In this document: positions 8,825-17,779 of the stretch, in pieces
Numbering within the stretch: the first letter of the stretch is position 1
How the letters are laid out: each line of letters opens with the position of its first letter
Assembly (NCBI RefSeq): GCF_040779325.2
Contig: NZ_JBFONT020000010.1
Location: 1 to 64,000 of the forward strand
Length of the DNA: 64,000 nucleotides
Origin: Aestuariibius violaceus
GTDB taxonomy: Bacteria; Pseudomonadota; Alphaproteobacteria; Rhodobacterales; Rhodobacteraceae
Direction: 5' to 3'
Notes under the pieces: generated by a model
The model's database searches: none
The model's input: the letters and a program-made list of their open reading frames with translations, nothing else
What the model was told of the DNA's origin: nothing
Translations under genes and position numbers: made by a program

Positions 8825-9924
8825 ATTTTGAGCTGACCGAAGAACGCCAGATGCTGCAGGACATGCTGCGCCGCTATCTGCGCGAGAATTACGGGGCGGA
8901 GGCGCGCAACAAGATCATCGAGAGCGAGGCGGGCTTCAGCGCCGAGGTCTGGGCCGGTCTGGCCGAGCTTGGGGTGCTGGGTGCGCTTTTCACCGAGGAT
9001 CAGGGCGGGTTCGGCGGCGCGGGCTTCGACATCGCGATTGTCTTCGAGGAGCTTGGCCGCGCGGGCGTGATGGAACCCGTGGCCGAGACCTGCGTGCTTG
9101 GCGGGCGGATCTTGGCCGCCGCAGGCCGGGCCGATCTGGTCGAACAGGTGATCGCGGGCGGGCTGCATCTGGCGCTGGCCCATGGGGAGCCCGCCAGCCG
9201 CTATGACCTGACGCAGGTCGCCACGACTGCCACGGCCAAGGGCGATGGCGTTATCCTGAATGGCCGCAAGGCGGTTGTGAGCAACGCTGAAGCGGCCGAT
9301 CATCTGATCGTTTCGGCGCGTGAGGCAGATGGCCTCTCGCTGTTTCTGGTGCCGAAGGATGCGGGCGGGGTGAGCTTGCAAGGCTATCCCCAGATCGGCG
9401 GCGGGCGGGCGGCTGAGGTTACGCTGAACGATGTGAATGTGCCGGATGACGCGCGCCTGGGCGCGCCCGGCGAGGCGCTGGCATTGCTGGAACCCGCCGT
9501 TGCGGCAGGCACGGTTGCCATCTGTGCCGAGGCCTTAGGCGGCATGGAAACCGCCCTGCGGCTGACCACCGACTATCTCGGCATGCGCAAGCAATTCGGC
9601 AGGCCGATCGGCACGTTCCAGGCCTTGCAGCACCGTCTGGCCGATATGTTGATCGAGCTGGAGCAGGCGCGCTCAATCGTTATTCTGGCGGCAGGCCATC
9701 TTGAGGCGGCACCCGATAGGCGCGACCGCCATGTCAGCGCCGCCAAGCATCTGATCGGGCGGGTGGGGCGCATGATTGCCGAAGAAAGCATCCAGATGCA
9801 TGGCGGCATCGCCATGACCCAGGAATATGAGCTGGCCCATATCGCAAAGCGGATCGTCATGGCCGATCACCGGCTGGGCGATACCGATCACCATCTGGAG
9901 CGGTTCATTGCCCTCGGCGCCTGA
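8821..9924 (+). CDS. Acyl-CoA dehydrogenase, probable non-catalytic partner subunit
   Basis: At 367 residues it is shorter than typical family members and overlaps the preceding dehydrogenase by ATGA. The overall fold pattern is recognisable: RQMLQDMLRRYLRENYG at the start, YLGMRKQFGRPIGTFQALQHRLADM near residue 255, and MHGGIAMTQEYELAHIAKRI near the end. The C-terminal segment has HGGIAMT with no catalytic glutamate, and no clear substitute is seen near residue 240. It is most simply the FAD-binding partner of the upstream gene in a mixed oligomer; that is inference from family knowledge. Confidence 0.85.
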   Translation: MNFELTEERQMLQDMLRRYLRENYGAEARNKIIESEAGFSAEVWAGLAELGVLGALFTEDQGGFGGAGFDIAIVFEELGRAGVMEPVAETCVLGGRILAAAGRADLVEQVIAGGLHLALAHGEPASRYDLTQVATTATAKGDGVILNGRKAVVSNAEAADHLIVSAREADGLSLFLVPKDAGGVSLQGYPQIGGGRAAEVTLNDVNVPDDARLGAPGEALALLEPAVAAGTVAICAEALGGMETALRLTTDYLGMRKQFGRPIGTFQALQHRLADMLIELEQARSIVILAAGHLEAAPDRRDRHVSAAKHLIGRVGRMIAEESIQMHGGIAMTQEYELAHIAKRIVMADHRLGDTDHHLERFIALGA

Positions 9925-10321
9925 AAGCGGACTGATCCGGGACGAGACCGGCACCCAGCGCCTGCTGGGCTACGTGCTGGATGTGGGGCAGGGCGATGGC
10001 GCGGCGCGCTGCTGGCTCGACATCGCGCCCGCGCATCTGAACCGCCATGGCGTGTTGCATGGCGGGGTCGCGGCAGCGCTGCTGGATAATGCCAGCGGCG
10101 CGACGGCCAGCCTGAGCGTGGATGAGACGGGCCGCGCGCCGTTTCTGACCGTCTCGCTGTCGATCGCGTTCGTGGCCCCGGCCGAGGGCGGCCGGGTCAT
10201 GGCCACCGGCCGGAAGACCGGCGGCGGGCGCGGGTTGGTCTTCGTCGAGGCGCGGCTTGAGCACGAGGATGGTCGCCTCATCGCCACCGCCAGCGGCGTT
10301 TTCAAGCGGGTCCGGCAATGA
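9908..10321 (+). CDS. PaaI/YdiI-like hotdog-fold thioesterase
   Basis: This is a predicted 137-residue acyl-CoA thioesterase of the hotdog fold. The motif HGVLHGGVAAALLDNASG carries the family signature. A TTG at 9908 is chosen as start because GGAG lies at 9897-9900 with seven-base spacing and no better in-frame ATG exists; this overlaps the end of the preceding gene. In degradation operons such enzymes release dead-end CoA esters. It overlaps the next gene by ATGA. Confidence 0.8.
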   Translation: MPSAPESGLIRDETGTQRLLGYVLDVGQGDGAARCWLDIAPAHLNRHGVLHGGVAAALLDNASGATASLSVDETGRAPFLTVSLSIAFVAPAEGGRVMATGRKTGGGRGLVFVEARLEHEDGRLIATASGVFKRVRQ

Positions 10322-11313
10322 CGTTCGACACAGCCCTGACCCGTCGGTTCGGCCTGCGCCTGCCGGTTGTCGCGGGCGGGCTGATGTGGCTGGGCGACGC
10401 CGATTATGCCGCCGCCGCGGCGCGGTCGGGCATCCTGGGTTTCATTACGGCGGCCAGCTTTCCCGATCCGGCGGATCTGAAAGCCGAGATCGCGAAAGCC
10501 CGGCGGCTCTGCGGGCAGGCACCCTTCGGCGTCAATGTCTCGATGCTGCCCAAGCTGGTACCGGGCGAAAAGACCGAGGAGGTGTTTCGCATCATCGCCG
10601 GCGAGGGGGTCGAGGTGATCGAAACCTCTGGCCGCAACCCCGAGGCCTATATGCCGCTTCTGCGTGACCTTGGCCTGACGGTGATCCACAAGGTGCCCTC
10701 GGTCCGCTTCGCGGTCACGGCCGAGCGCATCGGAGTGGATATGGTGGCCATCGTGGGCGCCGAATGCGGTGGCCATCCCGGCATGGACATGGTGGGCAGC
10801 TTGGTGAATGGGGCTCTGGCCGAGACGCGGCTGACGATCCCCTATCTGATCGGCGGCGGTGTCGGCCACGGCGCGCAACTGGTGGCTGCCTTGGCCATGG
10901 GCGCGGCGGGCGTGGTGATGGGCACGCGCCTTCTGGTGGCTGAGGAGTTGAACGCGCATCGCGGTTACAAAGACGCGCTGGTCGCGGCGACTGAGCGGGA
11001 CACCACGCTGAGCATGCAGAGCGTGCGCAACACCATCCGCACGCTGGCCAATGAGACGACGCGGGTGGTGCAGCAGATGGAAGCTGAAGACCCGAATATC
11101 GGGATCGAAGCGCTGATGCCCCATGTCTCGGGCAAGATCGGGCGTCAGGCTTACCGAACCGGTGATGTCTCAAAAGGCCTTCTGTCGGCGGGGCAATCGC
11201 TGGGGCTGACCGACCGGGTTCAGCCGATGGTCGAGATCATCGCCCGGATCGAGGCTGAAGCCATGACAGCGCGGGACCGTATCGCGGCGGTGATGCCGCT
11301 GGAGGAGGTCTGA
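10318..11313 (+). CDS. Nitronate monooxygenase / 2-nitropropane dioxygenase family flavoprotein
   Basis: This is a 331-residue TIM-barrel FMN protein of the NPD family. Signatures are VVAGGLMWLGDADYAAAAARSGILGFI at the N-terminus, VAIVGAECGGHPG near residue 143 and the phosphate-binding segment LIGGGVGHGAQLVAALAMGAAGVVMGTRLL near residues 178-207. Proteins of this family in lipid and steroid clusters often have unclear substrates and some act as enoyl reductases, so the annotated monooxygenase activity should not be assumed. It is translationally coupled to the thioesterase. Confidence 0.85.
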   Translation: MTFDTALTRRFGLRLPVVAGGLMWLGDADYAAAAARSGILGFITAASFPDPADLKAEIAKARRLCGQAPFGVNVSMLPKLVPGEKTEEVFRIIAGEGVEVIETSGRNPEAYMPLLRDLGLTVIHKVPSVRFAVTAERIGVDMVAIVGAECGGHPGMDMVGSLVNGALAETRLTIPYLIGGGVGHGAQLVAALAMGAAGVVMGTRLLVAEELNAHRGYKDALVAATERDTTLSMQSVRNTIRTLANETTRVVQQMEAEDPNIGIEALMPHVSGKIGRQAYRTGDVSKGLLSAGQSLGLTDRVQPMVEIIARIEAEAMTARDRIAAVMPLEEV

Positions 11314-11315
11314 GA

Positions 11316-12809
11316 ATGGAAACGATCTGCGGCTATCTGGACGATAGCATCGCCCGCTGGCCGGATGCGCCCGCCATCCGCGGTGCCGATGGTCGCAGAT
11401 GGACCTATCGCGATCTTGGAGATGCTGCCCGGGCGGCAGAGGACATGTTGAAGGCGGAAGGTACCCAGCCGGGCGACCGCGTGATGATCGTTGCCGAAAA
11501 CTGCGCAGAAGCGGTCGCCTTCCTGTTCGGGGCGACGCGTCTGGGAGCCTGGGCGGTGCCCGTCAATGCTCGCCAGACTCAAGGCGAGATCGACCGCATC
11601 ATCGCCCATGCCGAACCCCGTGCCGTCATTCTGACCACTGGGGCGTCAAACGACGCCGCGACCCATGCCGATCGCCTGAACGCAAGGCGTGTCGAAGATA
11701 CCTTTGGCCAAGTCGCCATCGCTGCAACTTTTGCCAGCGCACCCGAACCCGACCGCGCGGTTGCGGTCCTGCTTTATACCACCGGCACGACAGGCGATCC
11801 GAAGGGCGTCATGCTGACCCATGCCAACTTGCGGTTTGCCGGCCATGCCTCGGCCACGCTGCGGGGCATGTCTCATGACGACACGGTCTATGGCGTTCTG
11901 CCGATGACCCATGTATTTGGCCTGGCCTCGATGATCATCGCGGCGACCTATGCCGGCGCCACGATCCGGCTCGAGCCGCGCTTTTCGGCTGAGAAGCTTT
12001 ATCGGGCCCTGATGGACGACGTCACGATTCTACCCGCTGTGCCGCAGATGCACGCGCTTTTGATGCAATACACCAGCGATCAGGAGCTTGAGCGGCTGAC
12101 AGGCTCGGGCCTGCGTTACGTATCGTCCGGAGCCGCGCCGCTGGATCCGATCTGGAAGAAAAAGGCGGAAAGCTTTTACGGTATCGCCCTGCAAAACGGC
12201 TACGGGATGACCGAAAGCACTGCTGGCATCTGTGCGACACGCCATCAGAAAGGCGATCCGGATATCTCCGTCGGCCGCCCACTCGACGGGGTCGAGGTGT
12301 GCATCGACGAGGCAGCGCAAGGCGGCGGCGATGGCATAGGCGAGGTCCAGACCCGCGGACCCCATGTGATGTGCGGTTACTACAAGGCCCCGGGCGAGAC
12401 GGAAAAGATCCTCGGCGAGGGCGGCTGGTTGCACACCGGCGATCTTGGCCGGATCGACGGTGAGGGGCGGTTGCATATCCTCGGCCGCTCGAAAGAGCTG
12501 ATTATTCATGGCGGTTTCAATGTCTATCCGCCTGAGGTCGAGGCCGCGTTGAACGATCATCCCGCCGTCGTGCAATCAGCCGTGATCGGACAGGTCGCAG
12601 ACGGGGACGAGCAGGTTCTGGCATTCGTTCAGGTCGGTGAAAGGGCCGGCGTTCATGAGGCCGAATTGAAAGCCTATGTCGCCGAAAGGCTGGCAGGCTA
12701 CAAGAGACCGTCCAGAATAATCATTGCAAGATCGCTGCCCGCCGCACCAACCGGCAAGATCCTGAAGCATCGCTTGCTTGAATGCTTCAAGGCTGAGCTG
12801 GGAGTCTAA
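11316..12809 (+). CDS. AMP-binding acyl-CoA ligase
   Basis: This is a 497-residue member of the ANL adenylate-forming family. It should activate the imported acid to its CoA thioester at the head of the pathway encoded upstream. The P-loop-like A3 motif YTTGTTGDPKGVMLTHANL lies near residue 155, the A5 motif NGYGMTES near residue 295, the hinge LHTGDLGRIDGEGRLHILGRSKELI near residues 370-395, and the catalytic lysine region PTGKILKH near the C-terminus. It starts two bases after the upstream stop and ends the operon. Its codon use is slightly less GC-biased than the upstream genes. Confidence 0.92.
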   Translation: METICGYLDDSIARWPDAPAIRGADGRRWTYRDLGDAARAAEDMLKAEGTQPGDRVMIVAENCAEAVAFLFGATRLGAWAVPVNARQTQGEIDRIIAHAEPRAVILTTGASNDAATHADRLNARRVEDTFGQVAIAATFASAPEPDRAVAVLLYTTGTTGDPKGVMLTHANLRFAGHASATLRGMSHDDTVYGVLPMTHVFGLASMIIAATYAGATIRLEPRFSAEKLYRALMDDVTILPAVPQMHALLMQYTSDQELERLTGSGLRYVSSGAAPLDPIWKKKAESFYGIALQNGYGMTESTAGICATRHQKGDPDISVGRPLDGVEVCIDEAAQGGGDGIGEVQTRGPHVMCGYYKAPGETEKILGEGGWLHTGDLGRIDGEGRLHILGRSKELIIHGGFNVYPPEVEAALNDHPAVVQSAVIGQVADGDEQVLAFVQVGERAGVHEAELKAYVAERLAGYKRPSRIIIARSLPAAPTGKILKHRLLECFKAELGV

Positions 12810-13119
12810 AACCCCCGCCAGGAACCGGATCGCAAAGTTCGTCGATCTTGTCGCGCCCTTCCCGTAGCACATGTCTCCGGATCCCGAGGCACGTAAGGAA
12901 GAGGTCGATCTGCTGCCCCATGCGTCCCGCACTTGGACATTCCGTCGGTGCCGGGGCTGATCGGTACTCTCCGGAGGGGTGCTCCAATGCATAGGATCCG
13001 TGTGGCGCCTCACACACACCAGGCAATTTGCGCAGGCGCCTCAAGGCCGAGATCGTTGGTTTTCTTCCGAGGCTGACTATCTAGACTATGATTTAGAGAC
13101 AGAGATACTCTTGTGGATT
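12810..13119. other. Intergenic region after the catabolic operon
   Basis: No gene or RNA was recognised in these 310 bases. A CTCCGGAG palindrome lies near 12968 and no clear intrinsic terminator was found. An open frame runs into it from the downstream OmpA-like gene, but the residues before 13120 do not resemble a protein domain. It probably holds the promoter of the envelope cluster. Confidence 0.5.
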
Positions 13120-13596
13120 ATGAGCGCAGCGGACAGTAACTCCAGTGGATCAGGCAAGGTTTTCCCGCGACGGACATTCGTTGCGGGTGGTCTTTCGGCG
13201 CTTGTCGCTGGCGGTGCAGTGACGCTGGGCACCCTTGGATACGCGACCCGGCCGCAGACGGAGAGTTTTCGCTTTGCACGCTCAACCACCCTTGCTGCCG
13301 GAGAAGACGCGCGGCTTCGGGGGTTCTTGGCGCAGGCCCTGCCTGATGACCGTATGCAGGTTGTGATCATCGGCCATACGGGGGATGCAGGCAATGCGGA
13401 CGCCAACCTGGCCCTGAGTGCGGAGCGGGCCGACGTCGCCGCGGCGATGGCCCGAGCGCTGGGTATCTTACCGAACAGGATCACTGTTACTGGTGTCGGC
13501 GGCGCCTCGCCCCTGCCCAAACTGGAGGGAGAGCGCGCCCGCGCGCACCAATCGCGGCTGGCGCGGGTCGAGGTTTCTCTCCAGATGCGGCGATGA
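13120..13596 (+). CDS. Small exported OmpA-like protein
   Basis: Starting at the ATG at 13120 gives 158 residues. The N-terminus has RRTFVAGGLSALVAGGAVTLGTLGYA, a membrane anchor or signal with a twin-arginine pair. The remainder resembles an OmpA C-terminal peptidoglycan-binding domain: QVVIIGHTGDAGNADANLALSAERADVAAAMARALGI, then VGGASPL and a terminal ARVEVSLQ strand. It probably sits in the periplasm near the cell wall. The ribosome-binding site is weak, so the exact start is uncertain. It overlaps the next gene by ATGA. Confidence 0.7.
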   Translation: MSAADSNSSGSGKVFPRRTFVAGGLSALVAGGAVTLGTLGYATRPQTESFRFARSTTLAAGEDARLRGFLAQALPDDRMQVVIIGHTGDAGNADANLALSAERADVAAAMARALGILPNRITVTGVGGASPLPKLEGERARAHQSRLARVEVSLQMRR

Positions 13597-14273
13597 GCCC
13601 ACGGGCAACCCCGTGGATCGCCGCCGGCATTGCCGCACTGGCAAGTGCGGGCTTTGCGTGGTTCGTACGTTTGCCCCTGCCGTTTCCGGGGTTCTCAGCT
13701 CTTGCCGCCGCCTTTCTGGCGCTCGTAGGGACCCTTGCCTTGATGGCGTGCATGCCGCGCCAGTGGGTCTGGACGGAGGCAGAGCGTTTGCGGATGGCGT
13801 TCCAAGCGCGTCATGGGGTGTCGGATTCCGCGGCAGGTATGGCGCTGGGCGCAATCACGACAACCCATGCCCGGGCCGAAAGCCTCCGCCGTTCTGCAGC
13901 CGTCATGCAGGACGATATCGCCGAAGAGGTCGAACGCCTCGCCGATCGGCTCGACACCGCGGCGCGGGAGATTTTCTATGCCCCCGACCGCCAGCGGGGG
14001 CTACGCAACGTCCTTGTCCGTTCCGAACTGATCGAGGAAGCCGCCGCAGCTCATGCTGCACTGCGCCGCCGCAAGCATGCGCCGACGGAGGATCTGTCGC
14101 GCGACAAGCTCTCAGCTGCGCTGGTAGCCCTCGATGCCGCCTTCGATCAAACCGATCTCCTAGCGGCCCGCGGGCTACTGCAAGAGGTCGAGGTCGCCTC
14201 CGACGTGGCCGAGCGCCTGCTCACGCCACGGCGCCAACGCGACGCCACCCTGATTTCCAAACCCTCAACGTAG
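13593..14273 (+). CDS. Membrane protein, XpaC-like (5-bromo-4-chloroindolyl phosphate hydrolysis family)
   Basis: The protein has 226 residues. Two closely spaced membrane helices (about residues 8-52) precede a charged, helical cytoplasmic region rich in Ala, Glu and Arg. The helical part and the position next to an OmpA-like and a vWA protein fit XpaC-like proteins, which usually neighbour telA. No telA is present here. Assignment is by pattern and context only, and a generic helical membrane protein is an alternative. Confidence 0.4.
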   Translation: MSPRATPWIAAGIAALASAGFAWFVRLPLPFPGFSALAAAFLALVGTLALMACMPRQWVWTEAERLRMAFQARHGVSDSAAGMALGAITTTHARAESLRRSAAVMQDDIAEEVERLADRLDTAAREIFYAPDRQRGLRNVLVRSELIEEAAAAHAALRRRKHAPTEDLSRDKLSAALVALDAAFDQTDLLAARGLLQEVEVASDVAERLLTPRRQRDATLISKPST

Positions 14274-14290
14274 ATGGGAGTTTTCCGTTC

Positions 14291-15961
14291 ATGAGGTCCT
14301 TTACGTACGCATTGACACTTGCCCTGGCCGTGACTGGCCCCGCTGCCTTTGCCGATCCCGGCGACAGGCTGGCAGAGGTCGTCACCGATCCGGTGCGCGA
14401 CTGCCAGGCCGGATGGAACGAAAACATGCCGCTGATCGCGTGGGGTGCCGACGGGGTGGTGGCCTATGCCAACGGCGCGTCTCTTGAAAACGATGGCGGG
14501 CGGCTTGGTGATGCGGGCCTGCCCCTGTCGCTGACTGTCGAGGACAGTTTCGAGGCGCAGCTTCAGTCGTACCTCGCCTGCGAGACGCCCTATCTGCGCG
14601 GCACGCTGGGAATGCTCGCCGCCGCTGCACCTGTGACGGAGTTCGATCCGCGGACCGAGCAGATCGTGTTCTTCAAGCACTCCTTCTCCGCCGGGGACGG
14701 AATCGTCGCGGGAGAAGGGATTTCCCGCATCAGTGACCTTGCCGGGCAGCGGATCGCTATTCAGGCCAATGGTCCGCACGTGGACTTCGTCGGCCGCATT
14801 CTTGCCGATGGGGGCTTGTCGTTTGAAGATGTAGAGATCGTCTGGGTCGCCGACCTGACGGGAGACGGCGACACTCCATCCGCGGCTCTGGCGGACGGCC
14901 GCGCCGATGCGGCCGCCGTCATCCTGCCCGACGCACGCTTCCTCACCTCGGGCGGCAATGTGGGCACCGGCGCCGAAGGCTCTGTCCGTGGGGCAACGAT
15001 TCTGATCTCCACGCAGGAGGCCGCCTCGGTCATCGGCGACTACATCGCCGTCAGGGCCGACTACTTCGACGCCCATCGCGATGACATCGCGCGCATGGTC
15101 AACATCTTCTTCCAGGCCGAAGAGGAGATGCGCAGCTTCATGGCACAGGAAGGCGACTCCCGCCGCGCCGCGATGGCGACGCTGATGGCCGACGAATTCC
15201 TCGGCGGTCTGCCCCAGGAAGAGGGGGTGTTTCTTTGGCAGGATGCCATCACCGACGGCTGGGCGGGCAACGCACGCCATTTTGGTGACCCGAGTGAGCC
15301 GCGCCGCTTCGACGCGCTGCTGGAAGAGGTCAATGTGGCCCTGCGCGGCGCCGACCGGCTGGATGCGCCCGCCAATCTCAACACTGCGGAGTGGGATTAT
15401 TCGGCGCTGACCGACGGACTCAGCAACCTCGACGAACGTCAGATCGCTGCGTTCGACCCCGAGGTCGCAGCGGCCGCCGTGCAGAGGCTGCGCCGCACCG
15501 GCCAGCTCGACGCCAACACCAAGATCGATTTCGAGGTTTACTTCGAGCCAGACAGCACGTCCTTCCCGCTGGCGCTCTATGCCGAGGATTTCGAAGAGAT
15601 TCTGCGACTTGCCTCGACCTATTCCGGTGCGATCATTACAGTTGAGGGGCATTCCGATCCGCTTCACTTCCTGCGCCGCGAACAGGCGGGCGCCGAAAAT
15701 GCGGAGCTGCGCGCGATCCGCACCTCGACCCAGAACCTATCGCTCGACCGGGCGATAGCCGTGGTCGACGCGCTGACGGACTATGCGGGGGATCTGGACG
15801 TTCGGATGAACCGCGACCAGTTCACGGTCGATGGCGTGGGCATATCCAGCCCGCTCCACAACCCGCCCCAGACCGAGGCTGAGTGGCGCGAGAACATGCG
15901 CGTCGTCTTCCGTGTGCTGACGGTCCAGGCCGAAGCCACCACCTTCTCGCCGCTGCAATAG
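14291..15961 (+). CDS. PhnD-like substrate-binding protein fused to an OmpA domain
   Basis: The 556-residue product has a signal peptide (LTLALAVTGPAAFADP). Residues about 100-310 resemble the phosphate/phosphonate periplasmic-binding fold (ISDLAGQRIAIQANGPHVDFVGRIL; LADGRADAAAVILPDARFL). Residues from about 410 resemble an OmpA C-terminal domain (FEVYFEPDSTSFPLALYAEDF; AIITVEGHSDPLHFLR). Such a fusion would tether a ligand sensor to peptidoglycan. No ABC permease or ATPase lies nearby, so a sensing rather than transport role is likely. GGGAG lies ten bases before the ATG. Confidence 0.75.
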   Translation: MRSFTYALTLALAVTGPAAFADPGDRLAEVVTDPVRDCQAGWNENMPLIAWGADGVVAYANGASLENDGGRLGDAGLPLSLTVEDSFEAQLQSYLACETPYLRGTLGMLAAAAPVTEFDPRTEQIVFFKHSFSAGDGIVAGEGISRISDLAGQRIAIQANGPHVDFVGRILADGGLSFEDVEIVWVADLTGDGDTPSAALADGRADAAAVILPDARFLTSGGNVGTGAEGSVRGATILISTQEAASVIGDYIAVRADYFDAHRDDIARMVNIFFQAEEEMRSFMAQEGDSRRAAMATLMADEFLGGLPQEEGVFLWQDAITDGWAGNARHFGDPSEPRRFDALLEEVNVALRGADRLDAPANLNTAEWDYSALTDGLSNLDERQIAAFDPEVAAAAVQRLRRTGQLDANTKIDFEVYFEPDSTSFPLALYAEDFEEILRLASTYSGAIITVEGHSDPLHFLRREQAGAENAELRAIRTSTQNLSLDRAIAVVDALTDYAGDLDVRMNRDQFTVDGVGISSPLHNPPQTEAEWRENMRVVFRVLTVQAEATTFSPLQ

Positions 15962-15975
15962 AGGGGAGAGGGCAC

Positions 15976-16719
15976 ATGAAGGCTAAGGATTTTCTCATCC
16001 CCATCGTCCTCGCCGGCGCTGCCGGCTGGTTCATTCTGCAGCAGACGGACACCAGCATTGTCGCGCCCCAGCACGAACCGGTCGCGCCCAACTGGGTCGC
16101 CATCGCGGCCTGGCCCGAGGCCGAGATCGCCGCGGTCGAGGCGCAGCCCGATCCCAACCGGCGGGTGACGGCCATCGTCCTCGACGACAGCGGCTCCATG
16201 GGTGGTGATATGGAGGCGGCCAAACAGGCGGTCGTCGACGCGCTTGCCGCGATGCAGGACAGCGACCGCGTGTCGGTTGTCGCTCTGAATTCCGGCATCG
16301 TGATGCCCTTCACGTCGGTTGCCGATGCGCGCGGCACGCTGCCGAACTCCTTGCGCCCGATCATCAGCGACGGTGGCACACCTCTGACCCAGGCGCTCGG
16401 CAGCGCTCAGACCCTGCTGGAGGAAGAGGCCGGCAGCGTGCGCGGCTTTGGCACCTTCCGCATGATCGTCACGACCGACGGTGTGGCCGATGACAGCGAG
16501 GCGCTCAATCGGGCAGTCGAACAGTTGGCCGCAACGACACCGATCCAGCTGACGACCATCGGCATCGGAATCTCGGGTAACCACGTCCTGCGCCGGTCCG
16601 ACCTTGGCAGTTTCGTGGATGTCGACAACGTCGATGCACTCGAGGCGGCGCTTCAGGCTGCTGTGGCCGAGAACACCGATTTCACCGCCATCACCGACTT
16701 TTCCGAAAGCGAGGGCTGA
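15976..16719 (+). CDS. Membrane-anchored von Willebrand factor A domain protein
   Basis: The 247-residue protein has one N-terminal membrane helix (FLIPIVLAGAAGWFILQQ) followed by a vWA domain. The metal-ion-dependent adhesion site is intact: D70, S72 and S74 in VLDDSGSMGGD, a threonine in DGGTPLTQAL and an aspartate in TTDGVADD. A strong GAGGGGAGAGGG precedes the ATG. It should bind a partner protein through a divalent metal on the periplasmic side, possibly the OmpA-tethered protein encoded upstream. Confidence 0.85.
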   Translation: MKAKDFLIPIVLAGAAGWFILQQTDTSIVAPQHEPVAPNWVAIAAWPEAEIAAVEAQPDPNRRVTAIVLDDSGSMGGDMEAAKQAVVDALAAMQDSDRVSVVALNSGIVMPFTSVADARGTLPNSLRPIISDGGTPLTQALGSAQTLLEEEAGSVRGFGTFRMIVTTDGVADDSEALNRAVEQLAATTPIQLTTIGIGISGNHVLRRSDLGSFVDVDNVDALEAALQAAVAENTDFTAITDFSESEG

Positions 16720-16722
16720 GCC

Positions 16723-17334
16723 ATGGGACGCCGCATCGATCTGAACTGGGACGAATGGAGTCCCGGGCTCGACACCGACGACATGACCATCGCCGAGGTT
16801 CTGGCGACGATGCCCGCCGCGGCGGCCGAGGACGTGCCCGAAATCATTCGCCGCTACGAGAACCCGGAAAGCCCCGACGCGCTTCCCGGGGCGATCACAT
16901 TGGCGCGCCATGATTGCATCCACGTCCTGCTTGGCCGGGGTCTGCATGTCCAGGATGAAGCCTTCGTGATCGGCGCCACGATGGGCGCGGCCTCAGACAT
17001 CACGAGTGACGTGGTCGATTTCTTCGTCAAGGTGTCCACGACGGAGTACCCCGAACACTGGCGCTTCAAGGAGGAGCATATTGCCTCCTACCTCCTCGGC
17101 GTCGGCTTTGCTGTCGACAATCTGCCCAACAAGGATCTGCACCTCATCCCTCTGGAAGAAGAGCCTTGGCAGTCCAAGTCCGTACGCGAGGCGCGGCGCG
17201 CCCTCGGCATCACGAAAGAAGAGCTGCGCGCCTATTTCAGGAAAGCCGAACTGCTGGTGCCCGGCACGCCCGCATCGCGCCGCTTGGACACATCGGCGCA
17301 GCGGCCTGATACTCATCTGCGGCAGCCGGAGTAG
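16723..17334 (+). CDS. COQ4-like protein of unknown role
   Basis: This 203-residue protein has no signal peptide. Residues 63-79 contain H63-D64-x-x-H67 followed after exactly eleven residues by E79, within RHDCIHVLLGRGLHVQDEA. That is the HDxxHx11E zinc motif of COQ4 proteins, which take part in ubiquinone biosynthesis. The next segment (FVIGATMGAASD) is also COQ4-like. It begins three bases after the vWA gene, so it belongs to that operon, an unexpected setting for quinone synthesis. The C-terminal 50 residues are charged and not recognised. Confidence 0.55.
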   Translation: MGRRIDLNWDEWSPGLDTDDMTIAEVLATMPAAAAEDVPEIIRRYENPESPDALPGAITLARHDCIHVLLGRGLHVQDEAFVIGATMGAASDITSDVVDFFVKVSTTEYPEHWRFKEEHIASYLLGVGFAVDNLPNKDLHLIPLEEEPWQSKSVREARRALGITKEELRAYFRKAELLVPGTPASRRLDTSAQRPDTHLRQPE

Positions 17335-17779
17335 CGGCGGCACGGCAAGCAAATACCGTAACTGACGGGGGCCTTTTCTCAATGCCGTTCAAGGCGTGCT
17401 CAGTTCCGCACTTTGATCTCAAGCCAGTTGGCCGCTTTCAGAGCGACCCGTCAGTACCATTGACCGGATCCCTTTTACTTGCCTGCCCCGGTGCCGTGTT
17501 ACGCTGAAGGCAAGGCGCACTTGTCGCTTTAGCTTTACCCTCGAATACAGCTCTGAGAGTGAACGGGCTTGCGACTGCATCGCTCGGGTCGACCGGGACG
17601 AACCACTCGCGGGCGGGAGTGAAGCCGCTGATGGAGCGAGGCCACCTGAGGCCCGCCGCTGCAACATGACAGGAATCGCATAGCGCTTGCCAGGAATCGC
17701 GCCTGTTTGGGGGCCTGTCGCCCCGTATCTCTCTGTCATCGAAACCGCGGCCCCGCCGCCAGAGACACGGAGATGAGAG
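17335..17779. other. Intergenic region, 445 bases
   Basis: No gene was recognised. The composition is less GC-biased than the neighbouring genes. Minus-strand frames are open through part of it and continue antisense to the hydrolase gene, but they show no known domain. It may hold a gene relic as well as the promoter for the 43-residue peptide and hydrolase. Confidence 0.45.

Noticed and set aside
13418..14290. Plus-strand frame joined in front of the PhnD/OmpA gene
   Set aside because: It is an off-frame reading of the OmpA-like and XpaC-like genes; the signal peptide at 14291 marks the true start.
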